Positions 33,874 to 44,658 of a stretch of DNA of 64,000 nt are shown in pieces. A program made the position numbers and the translations under genes. Source of the stretch: Petunia secreta (taxonomy: Eukaryota; Streptophyta; Magnoliopsida; Solanales; Solanaceae); NCBI GenBank assembly GCA_029990175.1, contig JARKIP010000017.1, positions 32,599,001 through 32,663,000 on the forward strand. Reading direction: 5' to 3'. The notes under the pieces are model-generated. The model made no database searches. It was not told the origin of the DNA and saw only the letters and a list, made by a program, of their open reading frames with translations. Within the stretch, counting starts at the first letter, position 1. Each line of letters begins with the position of its first letter.

Positions 33874-35273
33874 AGGGACTAAAATTACTAAACTATTAAA
33901 ATATGTCTAATTATACCCCCCACATTTAAAATATGGTGTTGGAATGCCACTAACTAATATTTTGAGCTCAATATTTATTAGTTTTGGCTCAAAAACGTCA
34001 TTATTTCAACCAGACCAATCTTTTCCTATTTTGAAATTTTGAAAAAAAATAATAACATAGATTTAGGAAATGACATGTGTCCAATTAAGCCCCTCACCCC
34101 TATTATTTGATTTTATGGTCTCTCCATCCTGATTTTTAGCCCTATTTAAAAGAAGAAACATGTCATTAAAAAATTTTAAAATATAAAAGAAAAACAGAAA
34201 ATGAAATAAGAAAATATAATAGTATACACTAGTCAATCTCCCCGAAAACAACCCACTTGTCCACTATCTCAACCACCCAAAATAATCTCTACATTTACAC
34301 AATAGAAATATCAATTTACTACCACCAATAATCTATGCAAATTAAGAAATAAACTTTCTAAATTTCTCAATAGATTGTTAATCTCATGACAAGGTAGTGC
34401 AATCATTTTTTGATACCAATCTTTAACTCTATTTCTTTCACTTAATCTTACATTATTCTTGCAATTCCAGAATGACCGAAAAGTTTAAATTTCATAGACA
34501 ACACCGAAAAATAAAAGTTTAATTTGAAAGTGGTAGAGATGATGGAAGGACGTGGAGGAAGGGTGCTTTACCCTCTGTTTGGATAGTTGTTACCCATTGT
34601 TTATAATGTATTGTATCGTATTGTATTGTATGACGTTTGGATAGACTGTATTGTTTTATGTGGTACACTTAGGTAAAGGCTAAAACGTGAATATTAAATA
34701 ATAAGTGAGAGTAAAATAGGAATATTAAATAATAAGTAAGGGCATGATGAGAAGAAAAGAGAGGTAACGACGCGATCACACCAAATCAGTCGTTACATAA
34801 AGTAACAATTTTCATTGTTACATAACGATGGATTTAACGATGCAATACAATAGTAATTTAGATAACAATCAAATAAACATCGTGCTCTTGTTAACAATAC
34901 AATACGATACAATGAGTAACAACCATCCAAACAAGCTGTTAAGGCGTTCAAGTGATCGGTGGTTCCATAGTTTTTTCTTTTCTTTTTTATTTTTTAATTA
35001 TATTTTTCATATTTCTTACCCCAACGACGTGGAAATAAATTGAGTTGGATATTAAATTAACATGTGTCACTTTCTGAATTTTTGTTATATTTTTTCAAAA
35101 TAGAAAAAGATGGACCCGTTAAAAATAATGGTATTTTTTAGCCAAAACTGACAAATATAGCAATTTTCAGCCCAATGTATAATGATAGTGGTATGTTAGC
35201 ACTATATTTTAATGTGTGACATAATTAAATCTTTATCATAGTTCAGTGGCAATTTTGGTCTTCCGTCCCTTAA
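33874..35273. mobile_element. Mutator-like non-autonomous element in block A
   Basis: About 1.4 kb with imperfect ~48-bp terminal inverted repeats (left end GGACTAGGGACTAAAATTAC; right end, reversed, GGGACGGAAGACCAAAATTG). It is flanked by a 9-bp repeat CTTAATTAT on both sides. Block B lacks it, giving an empty site with a single 'ttaattat'. No transposase is visible. Nine-base duplication and long TIRs fit the Mutator superfamily. Confidence 0.72.
34570..34945. mobile_element. Small TIR element (MITE) nested in the Mutator-like element
   Basis: Left end CTCTGTTTGGATAGTTGTTAC and right end GTAACAACCATCCAAACAAG form an inverted pair around a TTGTATCGTATTG-rich interior. Length about 370 bp, no coding capacity. 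The superfamily and exact ends are uncertain. Confidence 0.62.
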
Positions 35274-35900
35274 TTATAGTCATATCAAGTTCATAAACAA
35301 ATTATTAGATTGATGTTCATTTATATAATAATTATAACTAATAATTTGGTTATAAAATATAAATGAGTACTGGTTACTATGCGTAGAAGAATTACTCTAT
35401 TACTGGTTAATTATAGTCAAATCAAATATATTTAAATAATTCATAGAAGAATTAGATTGATGTTATAATTAGTTAATGTTTTGCTATTAGTAGAATCATT
35501 CGGTCATCGTCGAAATATAATCAAATCAATAGTTATTATTTTATAACTCGTTGAATTACTTGATTGATTTTCAACCATTATTGAATCACAAAGTTAATAA
35601 TTTACTATGTGTAAACCACTCGATCTACGTTCAATTAAAGTCATATCAATAGTTTAATATTTTGCTATGGGTAGAATTCGTCAAATTGAAGGTCAATTAT
35701 TATACTTTAATCTATAAACTAATGCTTTAAATACTTCATATAATCACTCATTTGATGTTCATTTTTAATCAAATCAATAAGCTAAATTCTCAATAATATA
35801 GTAAGGGATCTAGACACCTTCAGCGATTGCTTAAATGGTTTGACTAGTTAAACAACCCCAATAGTTATTTAAACAACTTCAGTAGTTACTTAAATAACTG

Positions 35901-36925
35901 CAGTCAAATCTTGCTATAGTGGTAGCGTTTGTCTGGAATTTTCATGGCCGCTATAGTGCTGTTATATATGTATACTGGTGTTTGACGTTTAGATCTCATT
36001 TAGTTGTTATAATGGAAAAGTACACAAAAAATATATGTTAATTTTAAAAGCTCAATAGATTTTTATATTTTATTAATTAAAAAATATAATGGTTAATACA
36101 TTAGTAATAAATTAATTCATAATTAATTGTACCGTACCGGCAAACTATAAAAATTTATAGGAACATATGCATTAAAATTCATTGAAAATTTAAATAAATC
36201 AAGTTGGTCGTAAGAATTCTACAATAGTAGGTTGTTTCGTAAATTGAAGTCTCTCAGTGACAATATGACACTTGAATTGGTGAAGATTTTTGTCCAAAAT
36301 TTCAGCAAAAGGGTATTCAATAGTTTTTCTTAACAGTGTACTCTTCTATCTCGACCCAAGTAGCAGTAGGATAAGGCTCTTCATCAGCCCTTTCGTTGTC
36401 ACCTTCTACCTTCGTTGTTTCTTGTTCTTCCACTCCATTGACTTATGCTATAATCTCTTCATCATTGTAAGTTTCAAGGATTGAAAGTGTTGCATCAAAC
36501 TCCATATAAGTGGAAACGTCCATTGCTTGAGTGGTGTCATGAGATGGGATTTTGGTTATGATTGACAACACACTTGATACAATTTTTTTATTTATGAGAT
36601 TGAGATATATACTTGATACAATCTTTTTATAATTATTTTTATGGTATGAATATAAAAAAATATATATATTTATGGTACAAATGATTATCATAAATATTTT
36701 GTATTTTATTTTATACATAATATATCTCTTACAAAATATAATTACAGAATATTTCAGTTGGGCTGTTATAGAGAGGTAATTTTACAAAGAGCGTACCGCT
36801 ATAGTGAATGACATTGCCTTTATAGCTAGAATGCTGCTATAGAGAGGTAAAATATAACATGAAAAATTGGTTCTGAAGAAAATTAGGTTGTTATACTGAA
36901 ATACTGTTATAACAAGGTTTGACTA
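35901..36925. mobile_element. Pogo-like (Tc1/mariner) element with decayed transposase tail
   Basis: 1,025 bp with ends CAGTCAAATCTTG and, reversed, TAGTCAAACCTTG. The flanks are TG (left, TA-derived) and TA (right). Block B has the empty site 'ataacTAgttgttc'. The TIR resembles CAGT(a/c)AAACCTCTATA-type ends of plant pogo/Lemi elements. A minus-strand frame (about 36600-36320) with PSHDTTQAMDVSTYMEF, ETYNDEEIIA and an acidic follow-on resembles the acidic C-terminus of pogo/Tigger transposases, but this match is weak. The catalytic core is not visible. Confidence 0.62.
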
Positions 36926-37560
36926 TAGTTGTTCAAATCAATGGTGTTTAATCTAAAAATTGACTTAATAAATTAACCAATTGAATTCATATTTATGCCA
37001 CAGATAATATAATTATATCAAAAATTATTAGATGTTAACTTAAGTAAAGGGGATGATCACAAACGATAAAATAAATAAATGAGTGAGTAAGACTTCTTAT
37101 CTACGTGCTCGGATATTTTCGACAAAAGAACTTGTGAGATAATAGCAGAGTAGTAGTAAAATGAGAGAGAGAGAGAGAGAATTTTATTCCTTTGTGTTGA
37201 AAATCATATGGATCACAAATAAAGAGGAAAGGAGTTTATATAGTGATTACAAGCCTTAATACTCTGCAAAGCGTAATGGTCAAAATAATGATTATGTGAA
37301 TAAATGTTGGCAATAGCCAACACCTGAGATCCCTCTTTCATTAGTTACTCTATATCTTACTAAATTTTGTTATTGTGCCTGGAAAAATGATAGTAGTTTT
37401 CGGATTAGATGATGTTGGGGTCGGGAATAACGTCTTCGTAATCTTCCTTATTGTATGTGATTCTTCATAACCATTCGTGTGACATTCAAAGCTATCAGTC
37501 TCATTGTGTTCTTGTGTGCCACATGTCGTACTTGAAGTGATATGTAATTTTACCCAATAC

Positions 37561-38106
37561 AAATAATTTGGCCAAACTCATGTTGTTAAAAATAACTATG
37601 ATTAGCATCCTTTCCCTATTAACTATGTACGTAAATCAACTATTCATATTATTGTGTCCCTGTTAATAGGTCACAATACATAAATTCCCATATACATATA
37701 TATATATATTTTATCCCTTTAACTTCATATATTTCGCTTATGCCTAAAACTTAGACATATTGGTTAAATAAATAAATTAAGAAAGGAGCCCTAAGCAATA
37801 AAGTAAATATGAAGATTATTGAAAATAAAGCAGAAAAATAGGAATTGTGAGGAGTCGTAGTAGAATCTCTTATATTGAAGAGCAAAGAAGAATTCTTGTA
37901 GTTTTGCTTGAATGAATCTTATAATGGGAAAAGGAGGTATTTATAGGCTTAATTATATCCAAATTTTTACCCTAATACAATTGGAAAAAATTTCGGTATA
38001 TAATATCTTTTCAAATGGGAAGGGAGAAGTATTATAGTAATAGAATGCTAAACTAACTCCTTATGTTCTTCCAGGTCACGTTCTCCACATTTGGTTATGG
38101 AAGGTG
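37561..38106. other. Intergenic DNA between block A and copia 2
   Basis: AT-rich, with a (TA)n tract at about 37695. No coding frame or recognised element. The last five bases, AGGTG (38102-38106), are the target duplication of copia 2. Confidence 0.5.
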
Positions 38107-38558
38107 TGTAAGGTTATATGGACTTGCACATATAAAAATACATAAATAATTAAATGTCAGTTGCTATCATTATAGGGTTGGTCCAGATTAAACGGATCTA
38201 CTAAGGTTTAAAGTTATGTTGACCTAATTAGATACCTCGTAAGTATGGAACTAATGTATGGATAACCGGATGTAATTCTAGTTTAATGATGGGCTGAACT
38301 AGAATTACATAAACTATATACTACTATAAAAGGTTATGGTCTCCAAATCAGACGTAAGGTTTTATTTTACTGATATTCTATCATCAATGAAAGAGGCAAG
38401 GCCACGTCAAGATTTGGAAGACTAAAACTACGGGATTCAGAATTACAATGGTTGTCATAGATTCAGGTACGCTTCCGCATCTAGTATTTTAATTCTTGAT
38501 GATTTGACATAATAGGTCCTGAGGTAATTGTAGTTTCATCTACACTTTAGTTCTAACA
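38107..38558 (+). repeat. Copia 2 5' LTR
   Basis: 452 bp, TG...CA ends. A TATA-like 'actataaaagg' at about 38323 precedes the likely transcription start. It differs from the 3' LTR by scattered substitutions and short indels, indicating moderate age. Confidence 0.9.
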
Positions 38559-39849
38559 AGTGGTATCAAGAGCATATATTATGTTAAATTATTGAAAATT
38601 TCTTTTTCTTAAGAATACAATTGAAATATTATTTTTGAAGAATTGGGTAGAAGGAAAATCGGTAGTTGATGGCACCATCTTCTGCCGGTTGGTATAAACT
38701 AATGTTTTGGAGATATTATTGTTATTTGTTCTTGGGCCAGACTCTAGAATGTAATTTGTCTCTTAATTCTAGAGAAGAATATAATTTTTTCAAGGCACAT
38801 GCTTGATTGTTTTCTTTCTGCTTTTGGATTTCCACATATGGAAGTTATAAAGTTCATACGTCAAATACCAATGCATTGTGAATTTAGAGTAAAAGTGTCT
38901 AGGTTGCAAAGTTTCACACTTTGCCAAATTTTGGATGATGCCTGAAACCATCTTTTATTCAAGTTAAGATTTTGTCATACTAATTTCAGAGATATAAAGA
39001 GAAAGAAAATAAAAGAGGTTTTAGGCATATGGCTTTGCTACGGAATTACTGTAAGCCGCTTTTGGGGCATTAGGTATGTTGTTAAAGAGTGGCACAAAAG
39101 TGCTAATTATTCCATGTTTTTCTTTTTCGTAATACAAATAAGTTTTAAGGAATGGAGGCTTTGTCCTCCTTTATGCTGCCAGAAAGGTTTCAAGCTTTTA
39201 TTTTTAATTTTGGTTGAATTATTGGTTATAAAATATAGATACTGGCAGCCTTAAAGTGCGTGGTTTAATTAAGTTTTGGGACCACCATAATTTAGTTTGG
39301 CTTGAAAATTTATATATTTTTCTATTTGGTGAATTTAAATTTGGATATTGGTATGGTTGTATGTATTTTGAGATTCATAAATTGAAACTAGATGTCGCCA
39401 AAGTGATCTCTCTTGTGGAGATTTATTTATTTTAAAATATAAAAGGTCGCGCACGTGTAACCTATGTGAATATTGATCGGCCCAAAAGAAGATTAATGTT
39501 AACATAATTGCATGTGCGTTCTTGTGGTAATAAATACGTTATAATTATTTGGTCTTACGTATGAATAGTAAATCGGCCCAAAGGAAGATTTACTATTCGA
39601 CATATTTTTTATTATCAGTGTTTGATTACTACGTCAGGATATCACTTACAAGTTTATATTTTGTCCAAAGATGAAATATTAATGGAGTGTCCGGTATCTT
39701 GGGATGGAGTTTACCTTTATTCAAATTTATTTTCAGTTCGGTTTAAGTCTTACGTGCGCTTATGTTGTTATTTGTTGTTCCTTGATTTAGCTAAAATTAC
39801 TACTCAAAATATTTATGCCAACATCAACTCAATGTACTAAATTACACTA

Positions 39850-42800
39850 AGTTTAGTCATGGCAAGAGAACTTTAACATTGTTCTCGGAGTCATGGATCT
39901 TGACACGATATTAAAGATGAATTCTCCACCATTTTTAAGGATAGATTACCTCTGATGAAAAGAGGGAGATAGAAAGGTGGGAGAGATCAAAATGCATGTC
40001 TATGATTATCATGACGAAAGCCATTTCAGGAACTTTCAAGGGCACTATGTCTAACAAGATTATGACAATTAAGAAATTCATGACCAAATTAAAGAGGACT
40101 TTGTCAAGAATGAAAAGATAGAAATTATAAACTCTTTACAAATTAAATTTCAATAAGGTTCATAAAGTAAGAAAGTTGCGGTTACGGTAATAATACAAAG
40201 AATTAACTAAGGAAGGATGTTTCTTAAGTAGAGTTGCTTGTTATTAGGATGTTCTTCTTAACTTTGTTAGTTATGGGATTGCCTTCACTCAACACAAGAC
40301 ACACATCGTGGATAGATTCTAGTATAACACATCACACAAGTGTGTCTATGCAAGGATAACTGAACTGTCAAAAGCCCAATGATGTTGAAAGATACATCTA
40401 TGGTGGTAGCGACAACTCGGTTAAGGTTAGAACCGTTGAAACTCTTAGATTATTGTTAAGAACTAGTTTATATTTGAATTTAAGTGAGAGTTATGTAGTT
40501 CCGTTTCTTTAGACGGAATTTGATTTTCATTTCAAGGTTGGACAAGTTTGGTTACTGTTATTCATTTGAAATAGAAAATATTATCTCATTCAGACTTCAA
40601 AACTGGTTGGTCCGGGTTCTTTATGAGGTAACAATAATCTAAATTTTCTTAATATAATCACTTCATTTGGAAGAATCCTTGCATATTTTCTATAACTGGT
40701 GAGACTTTGCTTCGTTATGACACAAAATATTAAGTCATATCTCTAAATGGAGAAAAAGAGATTTGTGTCCGACGGTATTCTCGATCCTCTTAGTTTTATC
40801 CAGTTTTAGATGTATGTGTAAATCGCGTAAAAGGAAACAACAAATATTAAGAGCTTTGGAGCTAACAAGAAACTTTACGTTTAACAACTTTTATAGATTT
40901 GGTATTTGTAGACCATTATCTACAGTTTTTTAGAATGGTCAACTATTTCTCATAATGTTCATAGATAACTTTTCAAGATATGGCTACCTTTATCTAATTC
41001 ATTAAAAACTGAAACATATGTAATTAACATAGTTCCGAGTAAAAGCAACCGAAAAGATCATTTATGTGTTTTGGATATGCATTGGTCTTATTTAAAGTAT
41101 TTACACATTTAGGGATGTCCAGCTGAGGCAAGGCGTTCTAGGCCAAAAGAAATGAAACTGGACAAAGAAACTTTCAGTTACTATGTTATTGGATACCATG
41201 AAAATTTAAGGAGTTACAAGTTTTAGGATCTCACGGCTAAGGCTATTATGAGACGAGTAATATACGGTTCTTTGAGGATGTTGAGTTTGGGGGGAAGAAA
41301 GAATAAATGACATTGTCTTGGAAAAGAAATATGTTGATATTACTCAGATTGCTATTGGCTATGCTCAGGAACAGTTTTCTGTACTTGAGATAGTTCAAGT
41401 GACTCTGGATCAAGACAATATCATTGAACTTTACGTTCAAAAAGTTATTCCCGAAGAACAAACTCTACAACCTCAATACCCAATGTCATTAAAAAGATAT
41501 AGAGAGAAAGGAGAAGTGAAATTTCAGATAATTATATTGTGCTTCTCTAAGAACGTAAAGTTGGCATTGGAATGATGGAAAATGATTCAGTCAACCTCTG
41601 TCAAGCCATGAAAAGTTCTGACCCTCAGAGGTATATTGATACCATGAATAAAGAGATGAAGCACATAAAAGAGAATGATGTGGAGACCTTATCCAGTTGG
41701 TTGAAGGTGCGAAGCTCATTGGTTGAAAATGGATATTTATAACCAAAAGGGATTCGAAAGGCAACCTGGATAGGTAAAAGGCACGTCTTATTGCTAAAGG
41801 CTTTACTTAGAAATAAGAAGACATCAATTATAAAGAGACTTTCTCTTCGGTTTCATTGAAAGACTCTTTCAGGACTATAATGACATTAATCAAACATTTT
41901 GATGTTAAGCTACATAGACGGATACAATATTTCTATTCTCAATGGTTATTTTGATGAACAAATGTGCAACTAGAAAACTTTGTGTTTTATAATTCAAAGT
42001 CAATGATTTACAAATTAAGAAAATTCATCTATGGGTTTAAACAAGCGTCGTATCAATGGTATCAAAAATTTTATTATGTTATTGTCTCATTTGGTTTCGA
42101 GATAAATCTTGATGATTATTTTGTATACCACAAGGTCAGTAGGAGTAAGCATATTTTTCTAGTTTTGCCTGTCTATGAGATAATTCTTGGTTCATACGAT
42201 ATAGGCTTGTTGTGTAAGACCAAGATATTTTTGATAAAGAATTTTGAGATAAAATACCTTGGTAATGCAAGTTTTTGATAAGGATTCAGATACATCTAGA
42301 TTACTCTCGAGAAACTTTTGGATTATCACAAAGGCTATATTGAAAAGGTATTAAAGATTTGGTATACAAGATTGTAAATAAGACGATACCCCTATTGCTG
42401 AAGGAGAAAGGTTCGGTCTCAAACAGTGCTCTAAGAATGATTTTGTAATTAAGAAAATGCAAAAGATTTATTGTGCTTAAGTTACAGATATCTATTTCAT
42501 ACTTAGGTTTGTATGTCATCGAATATTACTTGCATTATTGAGATGTTAGGCATATATTGAGTAATTATAAAATATATAATTATGAGTAGCCAACTGTTGT
42601 AATTGCAGAGAACAAAATATTTAAAGCTCGCATAAAGGAAGTCGAAAAAGTTAAAGATAATAAAGTACTCAAATACCGACTTCACTAGATGCCAAGACAC
42701 AAAGGCAATTTTGTATACTTGGTGGATGAGTTATATCAAGAAGAGTGTTATATGGACACTCGTAGCTCATTTCATCATAACAGCTAAGTTTATAGCACGT

Positions 42801-43140
42801 TATAAGGCATCTAATTATGGAATATGACTGCAGAATCTTGTCACTAGGCTGTGAATTAAGAATAAAGTTGAAAGACACTAAGGTTATTTTGTGACAATAA
42901 GTTAGCAGTCTCATATTCCAATAATAACAGAAAATCAGTAAAGTCAAAGCACATTGATATAAAGTTCCTGGTTGTTGAATTTAGAGTTCAGAGTGGTTAG
43001 GTGTCTATGGAACGTATTGTTACAAACTCCATATTGTGGATCCACGTACTAAGAGACTACCACCGAAGGCTTTTCATGAGCACACTGCTCATAGAAGTGG
43101 CATGTCATTTAAGGATATTCAGTTTCAGTGGGAGTTTGTA
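39850..43140 (+). pseudogene. Copia 2 pol pseudogene with integrase-core deletion
   Basis: Plus-strand remains of a Ty1/copia polyprotein, read in all three frames. Recognisable in order: a protease-to-integrase stretch (about 40400-40800, including VSDGILDPL), the start of the integrase core (DMATFI..FI near 40980), then directly a post-core stretch (GCPAEARRSRPKEMKLD, 41120). RT pieces follow: SVNLCQAMKSSDPQRYIDTMNKEM (fingers), FIYGFKQASYQWYQKF (42030) and SKHIFLVLPVYEIILG at the YVDD position, where the DD pair is lost. RNase H remnants end near 43100. The DDE core of integrase is largely missing. The element cannot move itself. Confidence 0.82.
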
Positions 43141-43566
43141 ATCTTTCAATGTTCTTTTATATAGACATAATTTAGTTTTTGTTTATGGTTTCAAGTTTAC
43201 GGTTTCAAGTTTACCGATATTTTAAGGATATTTCTGCAGAAATAAAGTATTCGGTAAATTTTTCACTCTGATTTGTTTTTCAGTGGACCAGTTGGAAATA
43301 GATATGTTTAGATCATATTGCATGTGATTTCCATGCTATGCATCCATGCTTGATCTATGTCATTTGTTATGTTGGTATACGTGATCAAGGAAGGTTTAGT
43401 TACAATATAAATGTAGCGAAAGCCGCCTTGGTTCTATGTTGGCATGATTGATGGACGAGATTGTTTCGAGCTACTTCGGTTTATGATAGCAAATATTTGG
43501 AGCTCGTAAGGTGACATACAATTATAAGGTTATGTGTATGTATATATGTGTAGCCAAGTGGGAGAT

Positions 43567-44020
43567 TGTAAGATTATATGGACTTGCACATATAGAAATA
43601 CATAAATAATTAAATGTCAATTGCTATCATTAAAGGGTTGGTCCAGATTAAACGTGATCTACTGAGGTTTAAAGTTATGTGGACCTAATTAGACACCTCG
43701 TAAAGTATGGAACTAATGTATGGATACCCGGATGTAATTCTAGTTTAATGATGGGCTGAACTGGAATTACATAAATTATATACTACTATAAAAGGGTTAT
43801 GGTCCCAAATCAGACGTAAGGTTTTATTTTACTGATATCTCATCATCAATGAAAGAGGCAAGGCCACGTCAAGATTTGGAAGACCAAAACCACGGGATTC
43901 AAAATTACAATGGTTGTCATAGATTCGGGTACGCTTCCGCATCTAGTATTTTAATTCTTGATGATTTGACATAATATGTCCTGATGTAATTGTAGTTTCA
44001 TCTACACTTTAGTTCTAACA
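43567..44020 (+). repeat. Copia 2 3' LTR
   Basis: 454 bp, matching the 5' LTR throughout and ending TCTAACA before the AGGTG duplication. It lies downstream of the MATE gene in opposite orientation, so its promoter would read towards that gene's 3' end. Confidence 0.9.
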
Positions 44021-44025
44021 AGGTG

Positions 44026-44658
44026 CACGTTCTGGGGGTGGATCGTCTAAGCGACATTGGTAGTTGAAAGCACGGGAGATTCAGGCTTCAAAGGATGCTT
44101 CGTGAGGCATGTGTTCGATAGTGTCATATGGATACAGATCACCGGAGGCTCCCTCGTAAGACCTTCCGTGTGCTAACCATTAGCATCTCACCCTTATCAG
44201 TTGTCTTTGGAGCTGACTCTTATAACCTCCCTCCGTAGCATCTTGTTTGTGCGCCATGTGTTTGTGTCAAATTATACCAATACATTTAACAGAAATAATT
44301 AGCTCACGGTTCACACATTGAGTCAACATTCATGAAGGAGTTGGACAAGAAATTTGTGTTCTATGTTTAAATAAGCTTGAAAACTGATAACAACATTGGT
44401 GCTGTTCTGCTATAGATTTTCTTCATCAGCCACGACAAAACGTAATTCAGAAATCTTTTACTTTCTCTCACTCTCTCCCTCTCCCCTGGAATAAAATAAT
44501 CTTTTATGAAAAATCGATTTCTTGTTAAAAAAAAAAAAAAATAATAGACACTGATAACTTTCAAAATTGTCCAATTGGTACTAGGCGTAGTTATCCTTGC
44601 TAAATTATAGCAACGGTTTATTTCATTCAATTATAGCATCTGCAGGTCCTCTCTAATT
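44026..44658. other. 3' flank of the MATE gene
   Basis: AT-rich with an A-run at 44528-44542 and a CT-rich run near 44470. It presumably contains the MATE 3' untranslated region on the minus strand. No other gene is visible. Confidence 0.5.

Larger units (their letters stand above)
33671..37560. repeat. Repeat block A (diverged partner of block B)
   Basis: After removing two later insertions this is about 1.5 kb of non-coding sequence that recurs, same orientation, at 52140-53155 plus 62400-63250. Shared landmarks: 'aggaatcaaaattggcgtct' (33715), 'gttgatgttc'-type strings, 'tagacacctt' (35828), 'tagatgttaactta' (37030) and TTTATATAGTGATTACAAG (37234). The last contains a TATATAA-like box on the minus strand, followed downstream by a CT-rich leader-like stretch, so an LTR or other promoter-bearing repeat is possible. 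Its left edge abuts the copia 1 LTR. Confidence 0.7.
38107..44020 (+). mobile_element. Ty1/copia element 2, complete ends, decayed interior
   Basis: A 5.9-kb plus-strand element. Its LTRs (38107-38558 and 43567-44020) both start TGTAAG(G/A)TTATATGG and end TTAGTTCTAACA. A perfect duplication AGGTG flanks it (38102-38106 and 44021-44025). The primer site TGGTATCAAGAGC follows the 5' LTR; AAGTGGGAGAT precedes the 3' LTR. The interior is a Tnt1-like copia pol broken by many stops and frameshifts. It ends about 640 bp from the MATE gene's stop codon, on the opposite strand. Confidence 0.92.

Noticed and set aside
33671..37560. Block A as a protein-coding gene
   Set aside because: No frame is conserved between A and B; the conserved strings are non-coding and promoter-like.
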